A DNA stretch of 64,000 nucleotides from Stereum hirsutum FP-91666 SS1 (Eukaryota; Basidiomycota; Agaricomycetes; Russulales; Stereaceae): NCBI RefSeq assembly GCF_000264905.1, contig NW_006763142.1, positions 1,532,437 through 1,596,436 on the forward strand, read 5' to 3'. The notes beneath the pieces were generated by a model. It made no database searches. It was not told the origin of the DNA and saw only the letters and a list, made by a program, of their open reading frames with translations. Each line of letters begins with the position of its first letter. Position 1 is the stretch's first letter. Position numbers and translations under genes: made by a program. This document shows positions 11,931 through 23,827 of this stretch, piece by piece.

Positions 11931-13461
11931 TTAGAAGGTAATAACCCCAAGTTTGACGAAGTAGTCGAGCAGCATTCCTCCCCAGACTGTATATATGCAA
12001 GTTCATAAAATCAGATCATCAACACATCACTGAAATAAAACGAATGACAACGTACTGATCCACCCCATCTGTCCGTTGCGAGTGAAGTTCACTGGAAGAA
12101 TGGAACTCATAAATTTCAAATGTAATGTATTATACGAGAATGGTTACTCACACATGCAGCTCTTCCCATCGTGGACGTCGAGAGTTGCGTACTGCCAAAT
12201 GAGATGTAGAGCGGATCCTGCCACCGATATGCCGAAGAATCGGATGCTTTGCTGATTTACGATACCGACGTAGGCGAGGAGCACAACGAGAAGGGAAGCA
12301 CACAGGGAGGTGAACAAGAGGACGCTGTCCCCGAGAAGTACCGCTGCCGATCTCACACCGACCTGACAGTGATAGGAACATTGACGTACTCTCAGAACAC
12401 AAGAATATATGATAGAGGCGACTTAACGGACCTTGATATCGTCCTTTCTGTCTTGACAAGCGTAGATCGTGTCAAAGTGCAAAGTCCAGCTAAGTAAGAG
12501 GATGATTAATAACTCGAATCATTTTTTAACTACGATATAGAAACGCACCAGACGAACGCGAAAATCATGGGAACGATAACTTTCATTGACGATGTTCCAG
12601 TAATCGCAGTCCAGGCTACGTATGATCCGAAACCCATCGAGAAGCCAAGGTAAGCCTGAGGGAAGTCTGTTACCCGTTTCATGATGGGGTAGAAAATGGA
12701 TCTGGGGGAACATGAGATGTTTAATGGCAATGAAGTGGTATAATCATCAGGAAAGCATACAAAGAAACGAGATGAAACACGGAGGCCTTGAATCTAAATC
12801 GGTGGATAAGTCTTACACATTCATATACGAAGTAGTTTACGCACGCTAGAGGATTCAGAGGCAAAAACGAATACCACGAAACGGCAGCCTGTAAAAGAAC
12901 GAAAAGACATGCTGAAATGACAGAGACGCGTCCACTGGGCAACGGTCGGGTTTTTGTTCTCTCTGAAAGAGATGAAGTCAGCGCACGAAGAAATGGAGAA
13001 TAGTTGAATTATGCAGACCAACACCAGCATCCACGTCCCGATCAAGAATGTCGTTGCTTGTGCATGCAGCCCCGCGAACTATAGCACTGACGAGGAGAAA
13101 CCTGCCAAGTATTGCCCAATATTCTTGAATCGGGAGGGCGACAGTGTACGCAGCCAGAGTCGTCGTGAACGCTTTCAAGCAACTATTAGATAAAATCTCG
13201 TACGTCACAGAGAAATTATGAAACATACCGTAAGGCCAAAAGACAAGGATGATGCCAGATGGCTTTTACAACACGAAATTAGCTTCCATGCAATAAAATT
13301 GGCGCAGAGCTTGATCTGGAATAATTTCTTACTCTGTGAAGCCGCATGAGTTCTGCATATGGTTGCAATGCTTGAGGAAGGTAATTGAGGGGCCACGGTG
13401 ACACAATAGACACTTTGGGGGGAAGGGTGGTCGGAGACGACTTAGAGAAACTGGCAGACAT
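11931..13461 (-). CDS. UbiA-family integral-membrane aromatic prenyltransferase
   Basis: Ten minus-strand exons (13461-13333, 13262-13229, 13171-13025, 12962-12841, 12786-12761, 12701-12549, 12489-12432, 12362-12152, 12091-12056, 11986-11931) sum to 972 nt, 323 residues. The first aspartate-rich motif is NDILDRDVDA, followed by RTKTRPLPSG. The YP..KR signature is YPIMKRVTDFPQA, and the second aspartate-rich motif is DTIYACQDRKDD. The remaining sequence is hydrophobic, as expected for a protein with about eight or nine helices. The family moves a prenyl group from a diphosphate onto an aromatic ring (compare the 4-hydroxybenzoate polyprenyltransferase Coq2). Beside a non-reducing PKS and an A-T-R reductase it is the expected meroterpenoid prenylation enzyme rather than the housekeeping ubiquinone one. 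Donor chain length is not readable. Confidence 0.93.
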
Positions 13462-14449
13462 GGTGTGGACGGAAGATGGGGACTATAGAACGAGGGTGAC
13501 CTGGTCGGCACGGACGAGTCTCGACGTCAGATAAAGAGTACGGTGGCGCCGTACTGCCCATGGTCTGGAGTTTGATGCGGATTGCTAATTTGCTCGCCGC
13601 CTCTCGTCAGGGGATAATGAGCGTTGGCGAAACTATCACAGTTCCATCATTGCGACGGAGATACCGTAGCGTAGCATCGTGACATTGAATAATGCGGCAG
13701 TCCTTGGGGTCTCCGAGCCAACAGTCAGCATCCTCAATGGGTGATTTCCAATATCTGAAAGGGGAATTGTGCCCAAACGCAAAACTGGCGTTTATCATCA
13801 TTCGTCAGTGGGAAGCATGAGGCAGTGGCGTAGCGCCCAAATACATATCCTGCGGAGATTCTCGGTCATTTCAGAGCGTCCGCATAGCCCCGTGAGGAAA
13901 ACATAAATTGAAGGATAGTCCCATTTCACTACAAGACTGATTCAGAATTTCCTGTGTAAAGCGATTGATTTTAAATATAACACATGAGATATGGTCGACA
14001 TTGTTGTTGAAACGCTCTGAGAAACTATAATTACGTGAGATAATGCTAATTTTAAGAGTCATAAGCTCAGTCTGAGAAGTGATGTCTAGTTGGTGTTATC
14101 GGACGCACATCTGTTTTCGGCGGGAAGTCTGAAAAGGGGCGATCGACTTCGAGGTCACAACGCTGACTTTACTGCCGCCCCCATCGGCTAAGCCTATCTG
14201 TATGCATGTCTGAAGTAGGAAACTGATCTACGCTTGATGCGGCCCAAATGCGGCCACGCAAAGTCTCACAGTATAGCGCTAACGTCTCCCCTGTTAGTAA
14301 GTGGACGCGTAAGCATCACTCAACTCTTCGCGGCGCTCTCTCATTCCCTCTCCCACCCTCCCACTCTCCCTCCAATCCCTGTGGTTCAGTGTTCTTCGGA
14401 CGCTGTCACAAATCATTCTCCCTTGTACGAACCTGCCAAGCGGTCGATT
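13462..14449. other. Divergent intergenic region (UbiA / SRPBCC gene)
   Basis: About 1 kb separates the divergent starts of the prenyltransferase and the SRPBCC protein, so it probably holds both promoters. No further gene seen. Confidence 0.5.
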
Positions 14450-15107
14450 ATGCCTCCCTCACCACCCACTGCTTCAGAGTGGCCGCTTTACTTCTCTGCC
14501 ACTGCGTCCATAAATGCTCCAAGAGAGAAGGTGTGGGACACTCTTTTGGACTTCTCGTCCTATCATTCATGGTGAGTGCATGTCCTGAACATCGACTTCA
14601 CTCCGTTACTTATGGCGTTTCCGTAATGCTAGGAACCCGCATATGTAAGTACTATATCCAAGCAAGTGCCGAAACGAAGTCCTTTCTCACAATGTCAGAA
14701 ATTCATTTGGTTTCTTCCTCAGTCGCTCCGCGAGTCCTCTAGATTCAAACAAGAAGCCCCTCGCCCCCTCTGTCCCCCTCTCAGAAGGTCACTACCTTTT
14801 TCTCAAAACCCACATACCCGCCAGTATGGACGACTCTATCAAGACTACGGACATGACTGAACACATCAAGTATGTAGACCGTGAGATGTTCATGCTTGCG
14901 TGGGGATCTGAGGGTAGCGGTGTCATGTTCGGTGCAGAACAGTGGCATATGCTGACGGAGGAGGATGGACAGACAAAGTACGAAGTTGTGGCGGTCATGA
15001 AAGGTTTAGTGGCGCACGGGGTTAAAAGAGTCATGAAACAAACTGCTCGTGATTTGGAGTCCTCTATTCAAGACATGGCGACGAGTCTTCAGCGTGTTTG
15101 TGAATAG
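14450..15107 (+). CDS. SRPBCC (polyketide cyclase/dehydrase-like, START-fold) small protein
   Basis: Exons 14450-14571, 14633-14644 and 14723-15107 join to 519 nt, 172 residues. The acceptor at 14722 was preferred over one at 14698, also in frame, because it gives the family-typical run WNPHIRS. The start FSATASINAPREKVWDTLLDFSSYHSW is the characteristic beginning of SRPBCC proteins, and FGAEQW and VAVMKGL match the middle and end. The fold binds hydrophobic ligands in a deep cavity; family members in metabolite clusters can act as cyclases or carriers, but this subgroup is mostly uncharacterised. The location between UbiA and the A-T-R reductase makes a pathway role plausible. Confidence 0.85.
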
Positions 15108-15549
15108 ATAATCCTAGCGTTGTGCCACGTACCTACATATAACTTGGCACTCATCTTTCCTTTGACTTGACAATCCACCCCCTTGCAACCTTGACGGAAC
15201 AACAAAGAGGATCAGAACAGAGTGATTGTTGGGCCTTACACATTCTTGAATGGTAGGAACAGTTTGAATGCGCGAAAACATAGGGCACAATTATGTACCT
15301 ACACTCAACGTAGTGTGACCTCCCTCTTTCTGTGGGAATTTCTCCAAAACGTAGTCGACGACCTTCGTGAACACTTGAAGTAGGACCTGCAACAAATATC
15401 ACATACGAACTTTACGCAACCATGGCAAGAGCTGGAAAGTGACAGAGAACGTAAATTGATTCAGGTAATGATCTATAGAATAAGCGTGTTGTCCATATCT
15501 CATGAAAGCTACGTTACTCGCTCAGTTGAATGAACGACCTAGCCATGGC
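15108..15549. other. Convergent intergenic region
   Basis: About 440 bp between the converging SRPBCC and NRPS-like genes; no gene seen. Confidence 0.5.
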
Positions 15550-18500
15550 TCAAAGAACGATGAAACCGCTCTTGTTCCACGCCGACAACCATCCCGACAC
15601 ACAATCTCCATCCAAAGGTTTCATCTCAGCTAACGTCTTGGATACCTGTAAGGCCTCATCAATCCCCAACCTCACAATCCCTAGAGGCTCCCTATCCTCA
15701 TCGAGGTCCGCGTCAGAGTAAAACTCGAGAAGCTTGAGGGCCGGATTACGTCTCATGTGCTCGATCTGAGAGATTCCGTTCGGGCTCTTCTTCAGGTCGG
15801 CAGCAAGTGCAGAGAGCCATTCGGTGTATGGAACGACGGAGACGTTGAGGTGCTTGGCGAACTCTTTCATGATCGTGGACCAAGCCGTAGGACGTGGGTG
15901 CGCCAAATGTAAGAAAGGTCGGTCACCATAGAGCATCTCTGTGATAGCCTTTGCACCACCGAACGCTGAGAACCACGAAACGGCCTAATATTAGGGGGTC
16001 AATCAGCTACAACTCCATTCCGTAAAACGAAATGATACGTACTCCAGGTAAGTCGGGAAGACAATTGATAGACTGTGCGGACTTGACGATGAGCGGGAAC
16101 CACTCGCGCTCGTTCCAGTATACATCCGGGGTGTGCGCAATTTGACCGAGACGGACGACGGTGGGCTTCAAATCTGTCTCTGCCGCTGCCTTCATCAAGA
16201 TCTGCTCTCCAATCCATTTCGCCTCTCCGTATCCTGTACCTACGGGAATGGTAGCGTCGTCGACGGATTTCTCTAGACAAATGCCGCGACTCTTGGGACC
16301 TAGTAAGGAGAGTTAGTAATGCAGCATGGGTAAAATATAACTGAAGGAGTTATTACGGTTGAATACGGCGACAGAGCTGATGAACAGAAGTCGAGGCGGA
16401 TCTTGAAGAGACGAAGAAAGCGAAAAATCTACGAGGTTGCGAACACTGCGGATATTGGTCTCGAAGGACAGAAGCGCAGAGTTAAAGTCGACACGCCACG
16501 CTACGAGAAAGAAATTAGATGAGTGATCGAATACAGTAAGTTGTTGTACCCACCATTGTGAATAATATGGGTGACGGATGAGTGCATCTGTATGAGAAAT
16601 CATATCAATCAATTATCAGGAGAGCTTAAAAAGGTACAAGTTTTATTCTTACCTCTCCAAAGACTTTGGGACTCAATGAGAATTCGGACTCGCTGACTTC
16701 GGCTTCCAGGAGTACGACCTTCCCTCCTCCAAGGATATCCACATCAGCCCACCGAAGTGACCGTTTCTGTCTCTCAAGAAGACTTTCTCCTGCTGGGGAT
16801 TTGCGGTTCAGAGCGTAAACCCGGTCCACCCTCGGGGACGTAGCGAGATGATAGAGAAGACATGAACCGAGTCCACCCGTACTCCCAATAAGCATGACTA
16901 CGTCTCCAGACGGCTGGGAAACCCGAAGGTCGGTAGGCCTAGCAGGGAAGTTGAGTGTGAATCGTTTCAGAGTCTCGAGGGCTGCAGCGGCTTTGGCGGC
17001 AACATCGTCAGGACCGGCGGGTAAGTCAGCAGTATTGATGACCGTCGATGTATAGTTGGCTAGAGCTGCGACTGTCGGGTAGGTATAAACCAAGCTACTG
17101 GGAATGCGGCTGGCGAGGGAGGATGTGGTCGATTTGGCCACTGCGCTCTTTATGGCGTTCTGAATCCACGTCGACTTGAGACTGAACGACACTCGCAATA
17201 AGTAACAGCAGGTTACGAATCGCATAGATCAATGGTATATACCTGTCACAACCATGCTGGAAGAGATCGGCTTGGGGATCCATATTGCGTCCCATAGCGT
17301 GAGCGACCGTCTCCCCAACGAACGTCTTCACCGTATCGTCAGTCCACGAGTCTGGAAGCGGTACCGTGCTGACGGTGAAAGACGAGTACATCTCCTCGAT
17401 TTCTGCACTGTACTCGGAGATAACCAGAGCTCGGCGAACAGTGGACTTTGCTGTGTATAAGAACGGTTTGGAGGGGGACTCGACGAGGATTGTCTGTCAA
17501 AATAAATTCTTGGTGTCAGCGGCATATCTGAACGAGGTTTAATATGATGGAATTACCTCTTTGAACAGTCGAGAATGGGTCGGCGCGTATGAATTCATCC
17601 TTTCTATAGTGGGCCTTATGTAACAACATCAGTACCGCTCGCCAAGGTCGAATGCAGGGAGTAATAGAGGGTACCAAACAGAATCTCTAAACGCAGCAAG
17701 TGCTTCGCCATCTTGAGGGTCGAAGACGAACTCGGGACGGGGAGCAAGGATGACACCGTTGAAGGGTCGCTCACGTCCGAATATCACTGCGGCTTGAACC
17801 TTAGGGTCCTGACACAAAATCGTCTCTGTGATACATAATGAGGCAAATGAAATCATTCTCAGTGCTGTAAAACGTACCGAGTGGGCCAGGGTTCGTCTAC
17901 AAAATGGGAATGTGGTACGTCAGTATATGGCTGCAAGCGCAGAAGTAAATTGAGATACCTTCTCTCCAGTGGATAGCATGATTTGGTCGTCGACCCTCCC
18001 GTATATCTTGTACAGGTGCTTCTTTGTCGGATGCTGCTGAAGTAAATCCGATGTAGCGTATGCGTCATTGCCATCGACTTGTGTGTTAATGGTCATGGGT
18101 CGCAATAGCTCATGACTCTGGTCGCGGCGAAGTATAATTAGGATTTGTGGTCTGCACAAAGGGATAGCAAGACTTGCCTTGACAACAACCTCGAACGTAG
18201 TTGGATCATCCTGCTGGGGCAAGAGGGTCGGTTGGACGTGAGGGGAAAACGGAAAGTACTCCCAGTCCATTCCGGCACGAGCTGCAACGAAAATAATAAG
18301 AATTTATGATGATACATGATGCTAGTGACGTACCTGCTGGGATCATCATACTCATCTGTCCACACTCAGTGCTGAAAATCATGGCATAAAAAATCACGGA
18401 AGATAAAAAAATAGGCAGATAAACGTACCATGAGTATGCGTTAATGATCGCCACCCCCTGACTGGCGAGAGAATCACCGACACCCTTGTTCAATGGACCT

Positions 18501-19855
18501 CCTCCGATCATCTACATGGGTGCCTCAGTAAAAAAGAACTACGAAGTTTTCAAAAGTGTCTCTTACAATGCCTCTCAAATTCCTTAAGCCTTCGATGTTA
18601 TCCGGCGTACGAGACCACGCCTCGAGAAACATTGGCGCACAAACCAATAGCTCGGTATTTGTAGCCATAGCTGCTGCGAAAGCGTTCTCAGGGGTCGGTA
18701 CAACTGCGGGTATCGAGGGCTTGTACATGGCTAAAACTAGTCCAGTCGACGGCTGAAATGACATCTGTTCATTGAGTGTCCGGTAACGAGTGTGATAAAT
18801 ATGACGTACCGCTAGAGCAAGTTGGAGCAGACCCATTCCGTGAAACATCTAAAATTTATGTTGAGCATACACGACTTATTGTAGAGCACGATAGTACGTA
18901 CCGGTACGGCGTGACACCCAAGTCTCATGCCACACATATCTACCTCACCGTACCCTGAAGAAACGCTAAGTACTCGGTACATGAAGCAATAATTTCGGAG
19001 ACTGACATGGTATGTGGGTCAATTGTACGAGACCACGATGGCTTCTGATAATTGGTTTCGGAAAAGCAGTAGATCCTGTATTATGGTGAGCTCAGGCGAC
19101 CGACGTTTAGAGCCCATTCAACGACCAAACACTCACCGGATGAGTGCAGAATCAAAGCAGGCCCGTCCATGTCATACGAACGAGCAGGAAATAACACGAA
19201 GTCCATAGCAGAACCGGCTGGTTTGAAAAGATCACCAAAAGTCGCCATCTTCGCGGTACCGATAGCGTAAGACGCAGGTATCTGTTCTAAAGCTGCCTTA
19301 TGAAGCGCCGTAATCGCGGGCTCTGGGCTAACGAAAAGATAGCGCGCCCCCTAACGAATGGAAGTAGTTAATCACTGCGTAAGAAATAGAAATGAGATAG
19401 ATATCTTACGGTCTTCTGTAGAAGGTGGGCCACAGCTTGTGCACTGTTTCGCGGAGAGATAGTGAACACGGTATAACCAGCCCTTAAACACCCGACAACG
19501 AAAGAAAAGTAGGTGACGGTATCTGTTTTTTTTTGTAGTGTTAGGTAGAAATAAAATTGCGAGCAGTACACATACCGGTACTGGCGAGCACTGCTACGAC
19601 GGGGGCAGGGCGGGTCTCTCCGTCAGACTTGACGACTTCGTTCACGAAGTAAGCCGCACGATGCATGGCATGCACGGCCTCTCTCCAAGTGATTGTTCTG
19701 AGCACTCCTGCATCGTCATATACAAATAAAGGATGGTTGGGACTGCGAGCCAAGTGAAAATCGTATAGGTCGGGCAGGGCGAGAGTTTGGTCCTGAAGAG
19801 GTGGGGCGGTGAAGGTCGTGCTGGACAACACATGAGTCTTCGGAAGGGATGGCAT
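15550..19855 (-). CDS. NRPS-like carboxylic acid reductase (adenylation-thiolation-reductase)
   Basis: The gene starts at ATG 19855 (MPSLPKTHVLSS) and ends at TGA 15550, with many short introns; exact exon ends were not all resolved. The adenylation domain covers roughly 19.8-17.6 kb: HSSGSTAFPKPI (core A3, split by an intron near 19.13 kb), INAYSTECG (A5), and YATSDL with YGRVDDQ (A7/A8). The carrier motif HGCDSLKSTW near 17.2 kb has its serine codon split by an intron. The reductase domain follows from about 16.95 kb, with the NADPH motif GSTGGLGS and the catalytic YGEAK. This domain order is the aminoadipate-reductase-like family in which an aryl acid is activated, tethered and released as an aldehyde. 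Beside the PKS and UbiA genes, a (prenylated) aromatic acid is the likely substrate (inference). Confidence 0.92.
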
Positions 19856-21531
19856 GATGTGCAACACGTAGAATGATCTGAGAGAGAAGCTGAACCTGAG
19901 GATGTATACCAGGAAATGCGAATGACCAGATGATGCACTGAAGCCTTTTGAGACCGGCAGCAAATCAGTGCATGTTTGACAGTCATGGTTATGCGATGCA
20001 GACTTTCTCTGAGGCCGATCAACAACCGAGGGGATGATCAACCCGAGGAACCCTTACTAAGACGGGATAGTGGGCCCCCGATTTTGCTAATTCCATGGAG
20101 CTGTCCCCCACGAACTTCCATGTGAATGGGCGCTCTCCTCTCTCTCAATTGATTACTATTTCCGCTGTCTCGATTACCTCAAGTCCAATGATCCATCAAA
20201 CCACTGTGCTGTCATCAACTACAATATAATCTTGGTTGCTTACTCTGAGCTTTGTTCAGGAACTACTGCCGTTTGCATAGAAGACTGAACGCGCCCTTTT
20301 TTTGTGCGCGCGGTGCCTGGCGCTCAGTGACCGTGACAGCGCTATCCGAGGACACCGAGTCAAGTGGCGAGACTGGGGCTATGGTTGCCACAGCTGTTGT
20401 TGTCGTAGAAAATTACCTCTGTATGGGAACGCCAGGATAACGATCACTTTGGAGTGGTGTCATTATAGTCTCATGACTCTCTGCGAAGGATACCGTTGCA
20501 TGCTCGATGAAAGAGCACTGTACGAGATGCAGCGTCAAACAGAGGATGAACTTAACCATCAGCAGCTGAGGTCTTCCGAAATAACTTGGGTCCAGCTAAC
20601 GACGGCGACATTCAGACTTCGATGCAGCCGGTAGCTGTTCTCTGTCTGTGAGCTTAAACAGCTTGAACTCGCGCTCTCTGCGTCACTAGGCATGCAAACT
20701 GACCGACCTCGACAGCGGCAGTCGCGCTGTGGCCCAAAAAAAGATAGTCGGGCCTCGACGGACCGCGTCGTCACGGTCACGAAGAGATCAGACGCCCGGC
20801 GTGAAAAAAACGGCGCGTTCAGTCTTCTATGCAAACGGCAGTAAGCGAGATCGTTGGAACGGGATGATCGACTACGCGAGTTCTCCTTGTGACAAGTCTT
20901 TCGACTAATGCGGATGCTATGCGCACCCCTATGCTGGCATATCGGTGCCTAGTAGCTATATCAACGACTCACTTTTCTTCGTATTCAAACCAGAATTTGT
21001 GACTCAATATCCTGACCTACAGTGGTCATGAGCCCAATGCCCGCTGTCCGATTCGTGTCTTTTTTCGTTTGCTCTATCAACGTTGCGACTGGATTTTCTC
21101 CCCAGCAAGCATGGCTTGTCAATATCGCCACCTCGGCGGCAAACAGTCTAGACAGCTTCGAGCATTATTATATCGCTAACTGGCCCATTGTGCTCGGGGA
21201 TTCAACCCGGCTTCCGTGAAGAATTTCTATTACGCCTCCCTCTCCCCTTCTACGGAAGCAAATGAAACACTCCTCATTTTCATACACTGAGACGATACTG
21301 CACGTCCTTTCGTTGAAGCACTAGTATCAGAGACATGATCCATAATCAAGAAATATTAGCGAATACCCATGGGGAGCCCAGTATATCGAAACATCTTGGC
21401 AGAGGAATACCGGTCATTATCGTACATGTCCAATTTCAACAGATGAATTCGGCACATGGACGATTTTGAAACACAGTTGCGATGCACAGAAGACGCCAGT
21501 CAAGACAAAAAAACACTAGGCGATTGTGATA
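19856..21531. other. Intergenic region upstream of the NRPS-like gene
   Basis: The interval lies between the 5' end of the NRPS-like gene and the 3' end of the first P450. It contains the inverted-repeat element at 20266-20841. No gene is supported in the remaining roughly 700 bp. Confidence 0.55.
20266..20841. mobile_element. MITE-like element with 30-bp perfect terminal inverted repeats
   Basis: Both ends read CTGCCGTTTGCATAGAAGAC inward and stay identical for 30 bp, with weaker similarity for some 40 bp more. TA flanks each end (20264-20265 and 20842-20843), consistent with a Tc1/mariner-type non-autonomous element of 576 bp. No transposase is encoded. It lies about 410 bp upstream of the NRPS-like start. 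Confidence 0.8.
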
Positions 21532-23827
21532 TTAGAATTCACCCGCTCTCTGCAACATTTCTACCGCCTCGGGGCGAGGAGTGAATACACATTCGAAAGG
21601 TTGAGGATGTCTGAGAGTACCATAGTAAGCGCGGGGAACGATGAGAAACGGTGGGCAGATCTTACATCGTAGATCCGTATGTGTACACCGTCGACGGGAT
21701 TATATCGTTTCCGCTCTCGTCTTTCGCGCAAGAAATTGTGAAGGTGGCCAATATGGAGGCAAAGGCGAGGAATACGCTGTTCATAGCCAAATGCTTCCTG
21801 GGAACAAGGAATATCTTCAGTGTCATAGTTACATTCTCTCATTGCTTGATAAAGTCGTAACTGAGACATACCCTGGGCAAACACGCCTGTGATGTTATAG
21901 GAGAGTATTATTATCCGTAGGAGCGAGCATCGGCAAGCAGTGTATCACGTACCGTCCAAAGCCGAACACGGTAGCCAGAGGATCGCGAGCTGGAGTGTGC
22001 CCATTATGACCCCAGAAGCGCTCAGGTTTGAACGCCTCAGGCTCCGGATAGTCCGTCGCATCGTGAAGAATAGCCCTATATCATGTACGTATAGTATTAG
22101 TACGACCACAGTGAATAACATCCAGTGACCCTGGAAAATGTCCTTACCAGATGTTTCCAATCACCACTGAGCCAGCCGGGATATGATAACCTTCATACTC
22201 GTCGCCGTTAATATTGCGGTGCGGTATAGCGCATGGAATTACCGGACGCCACCTGTCGAACAAGACAACAAATCATGAGACTACCTGAATCGGGATGTAT
22301 AACGTGCGAAGATTCATACCGAAGAGCCTCAGTGATGCAGCACTCTACATATGGCATTGCAGACATGTCATCGAAGTCGGGCAGCCTTCCCCCTCTGGAC
22401 TTCACGACCGCATCGACTTCAGCCTGCGCTCTCTTCTGAACCTCAGGCTGCAGGACCATAGCCAAGATGAGTGTCAGGATTGTCGATGTCGTAGTATCCG
22501 CAGCAGCTGGAACAAAAATAATAATCAGAGTTGTCGAGGGAGTATGGAGACGAGAGGGGAGATGTGTGAATACCTCCATAAGCTGCACCTGCACAATTGC
22601 GAACGACGTCTAAATCGTCAGGAGGTCCTTCACTACGGCTTTGAATCTTGTTTATCTCTTCGGAGACCAACGATGACGGTGCCGTTCCGTCCTTCTATCA
22701 ATGAGAATATGATCAGCCTCAGGGCAAGGATTTGAACGAGCAAATCAACATCACCATGGAATCCTGCAGAAGTTTAAAGGGCACAGATCGCATGTCGAGA
22801 GCCAGCTTCTTCCACTTCTGAGCGTCCCGTAGGGATTTAGTTCCAGGAAGCCATAGGGGGAGGTGACGCACTATCAAGTTGGTTAGGCGCGATCAATGAC
22901 TTAGCAATAAACGATCTGACATACTGAGAGGAATGATATCAACGAGGAAGGTACTTCCAGCGACTTTATTGAACGCTTCATCGGCCTTGTGGACCAATTC
23001 AACGTACGGGTCCTTCTCTGCACGAACCTCGTAACCATAGACTGACTCGAGTATGATAGTCCCGGAGAATCTACAAAAATACAGGTTGAGATCGGAATAC
23101 TTGCAGAAAGAAGATGGACTTACCGAGTGGCATGGTCCTCAAACTTCGAAGGAGACTCCAACAAGCTTTTCATAAAGCCGTGAGCAGCCTTGCGTTGAAC
23201 CGGATATTGAGCTACGACCGCCTTCGGGTTGAAATATGTGTGGAACACTTTACGGTGACGACGCCACCATTCACCATAAGGCCTTCGTAACCACCTATTA
23301 GCAAACATGATCGTATAAACATAAATAACATCGTACATAAATCCTATAATCCAGTCCCAACCCAGGACGTCTCTGAGCATAGTAGTACCTGGCGTAGGCC
23401 ATCAACAATGAGTAGCTGATCACCCAGTATATGTACATAATGATGGGCTCACTTGGACGATCGGAATAGTTGGAGCCACGACGATCGAAGAGCTCCGTGG
23501 CCGCCTTGAAAGAGTTCAAAATGACAATGGGATGTCCGAGTACCTCAACATAGACAATCTCGCCTAGAGAAATTAATGTCAGGCTTGATGCTTGCTAATA
23601 TTGCAGGCGAATATCTTACCGTACTTCTGAGCCCATTGAGTATATGTTTCCCATTCTCTGCCTAACGTCGGCATGTCACCTAAGTTTCCTATCAAAGGGA
23701 TCTTGGGAGGTCCAGGAGGCAAGGGAGCATAACGCGATTCCTTTGCCCAGCGGTCGCGAGTAACAGCGATAGTTGCTGCGATACCAAATGCCAGTGCGGC
23801 AGATACAACACTCGTAGTCGAACCCAT
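21532..23827 (-). CDS. Cytochrome P450 monooxygenase, first of three
   Basis: The start is ATG 23827 (MGSTTSVVSAALAFGIAAT, a membrane anchor), followed by the proline-rich hinge PLPPGPPKIPLIGN. The stop is TAA at 21532-21534 after LQRAGEF. Along the spliced frame are helix C WRRHRKVF, helix I AGAAYGGAADTT split by an intron, ExxR as EALR, the PERF region as FKPERFW, and the heme loop FGFGRRVCPGKHLA across an intron at about 21.95 kb. All expected landmarks of a microsomal fungal class II P450 are present, close to the CYP64/CYP5144-style multigene group of agaricomycetes, though I cannot name the family. It is divergent in sequence from the tandem pair further right. A hydroxylation of the cluster product is likely. 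Confidence 0.9.
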
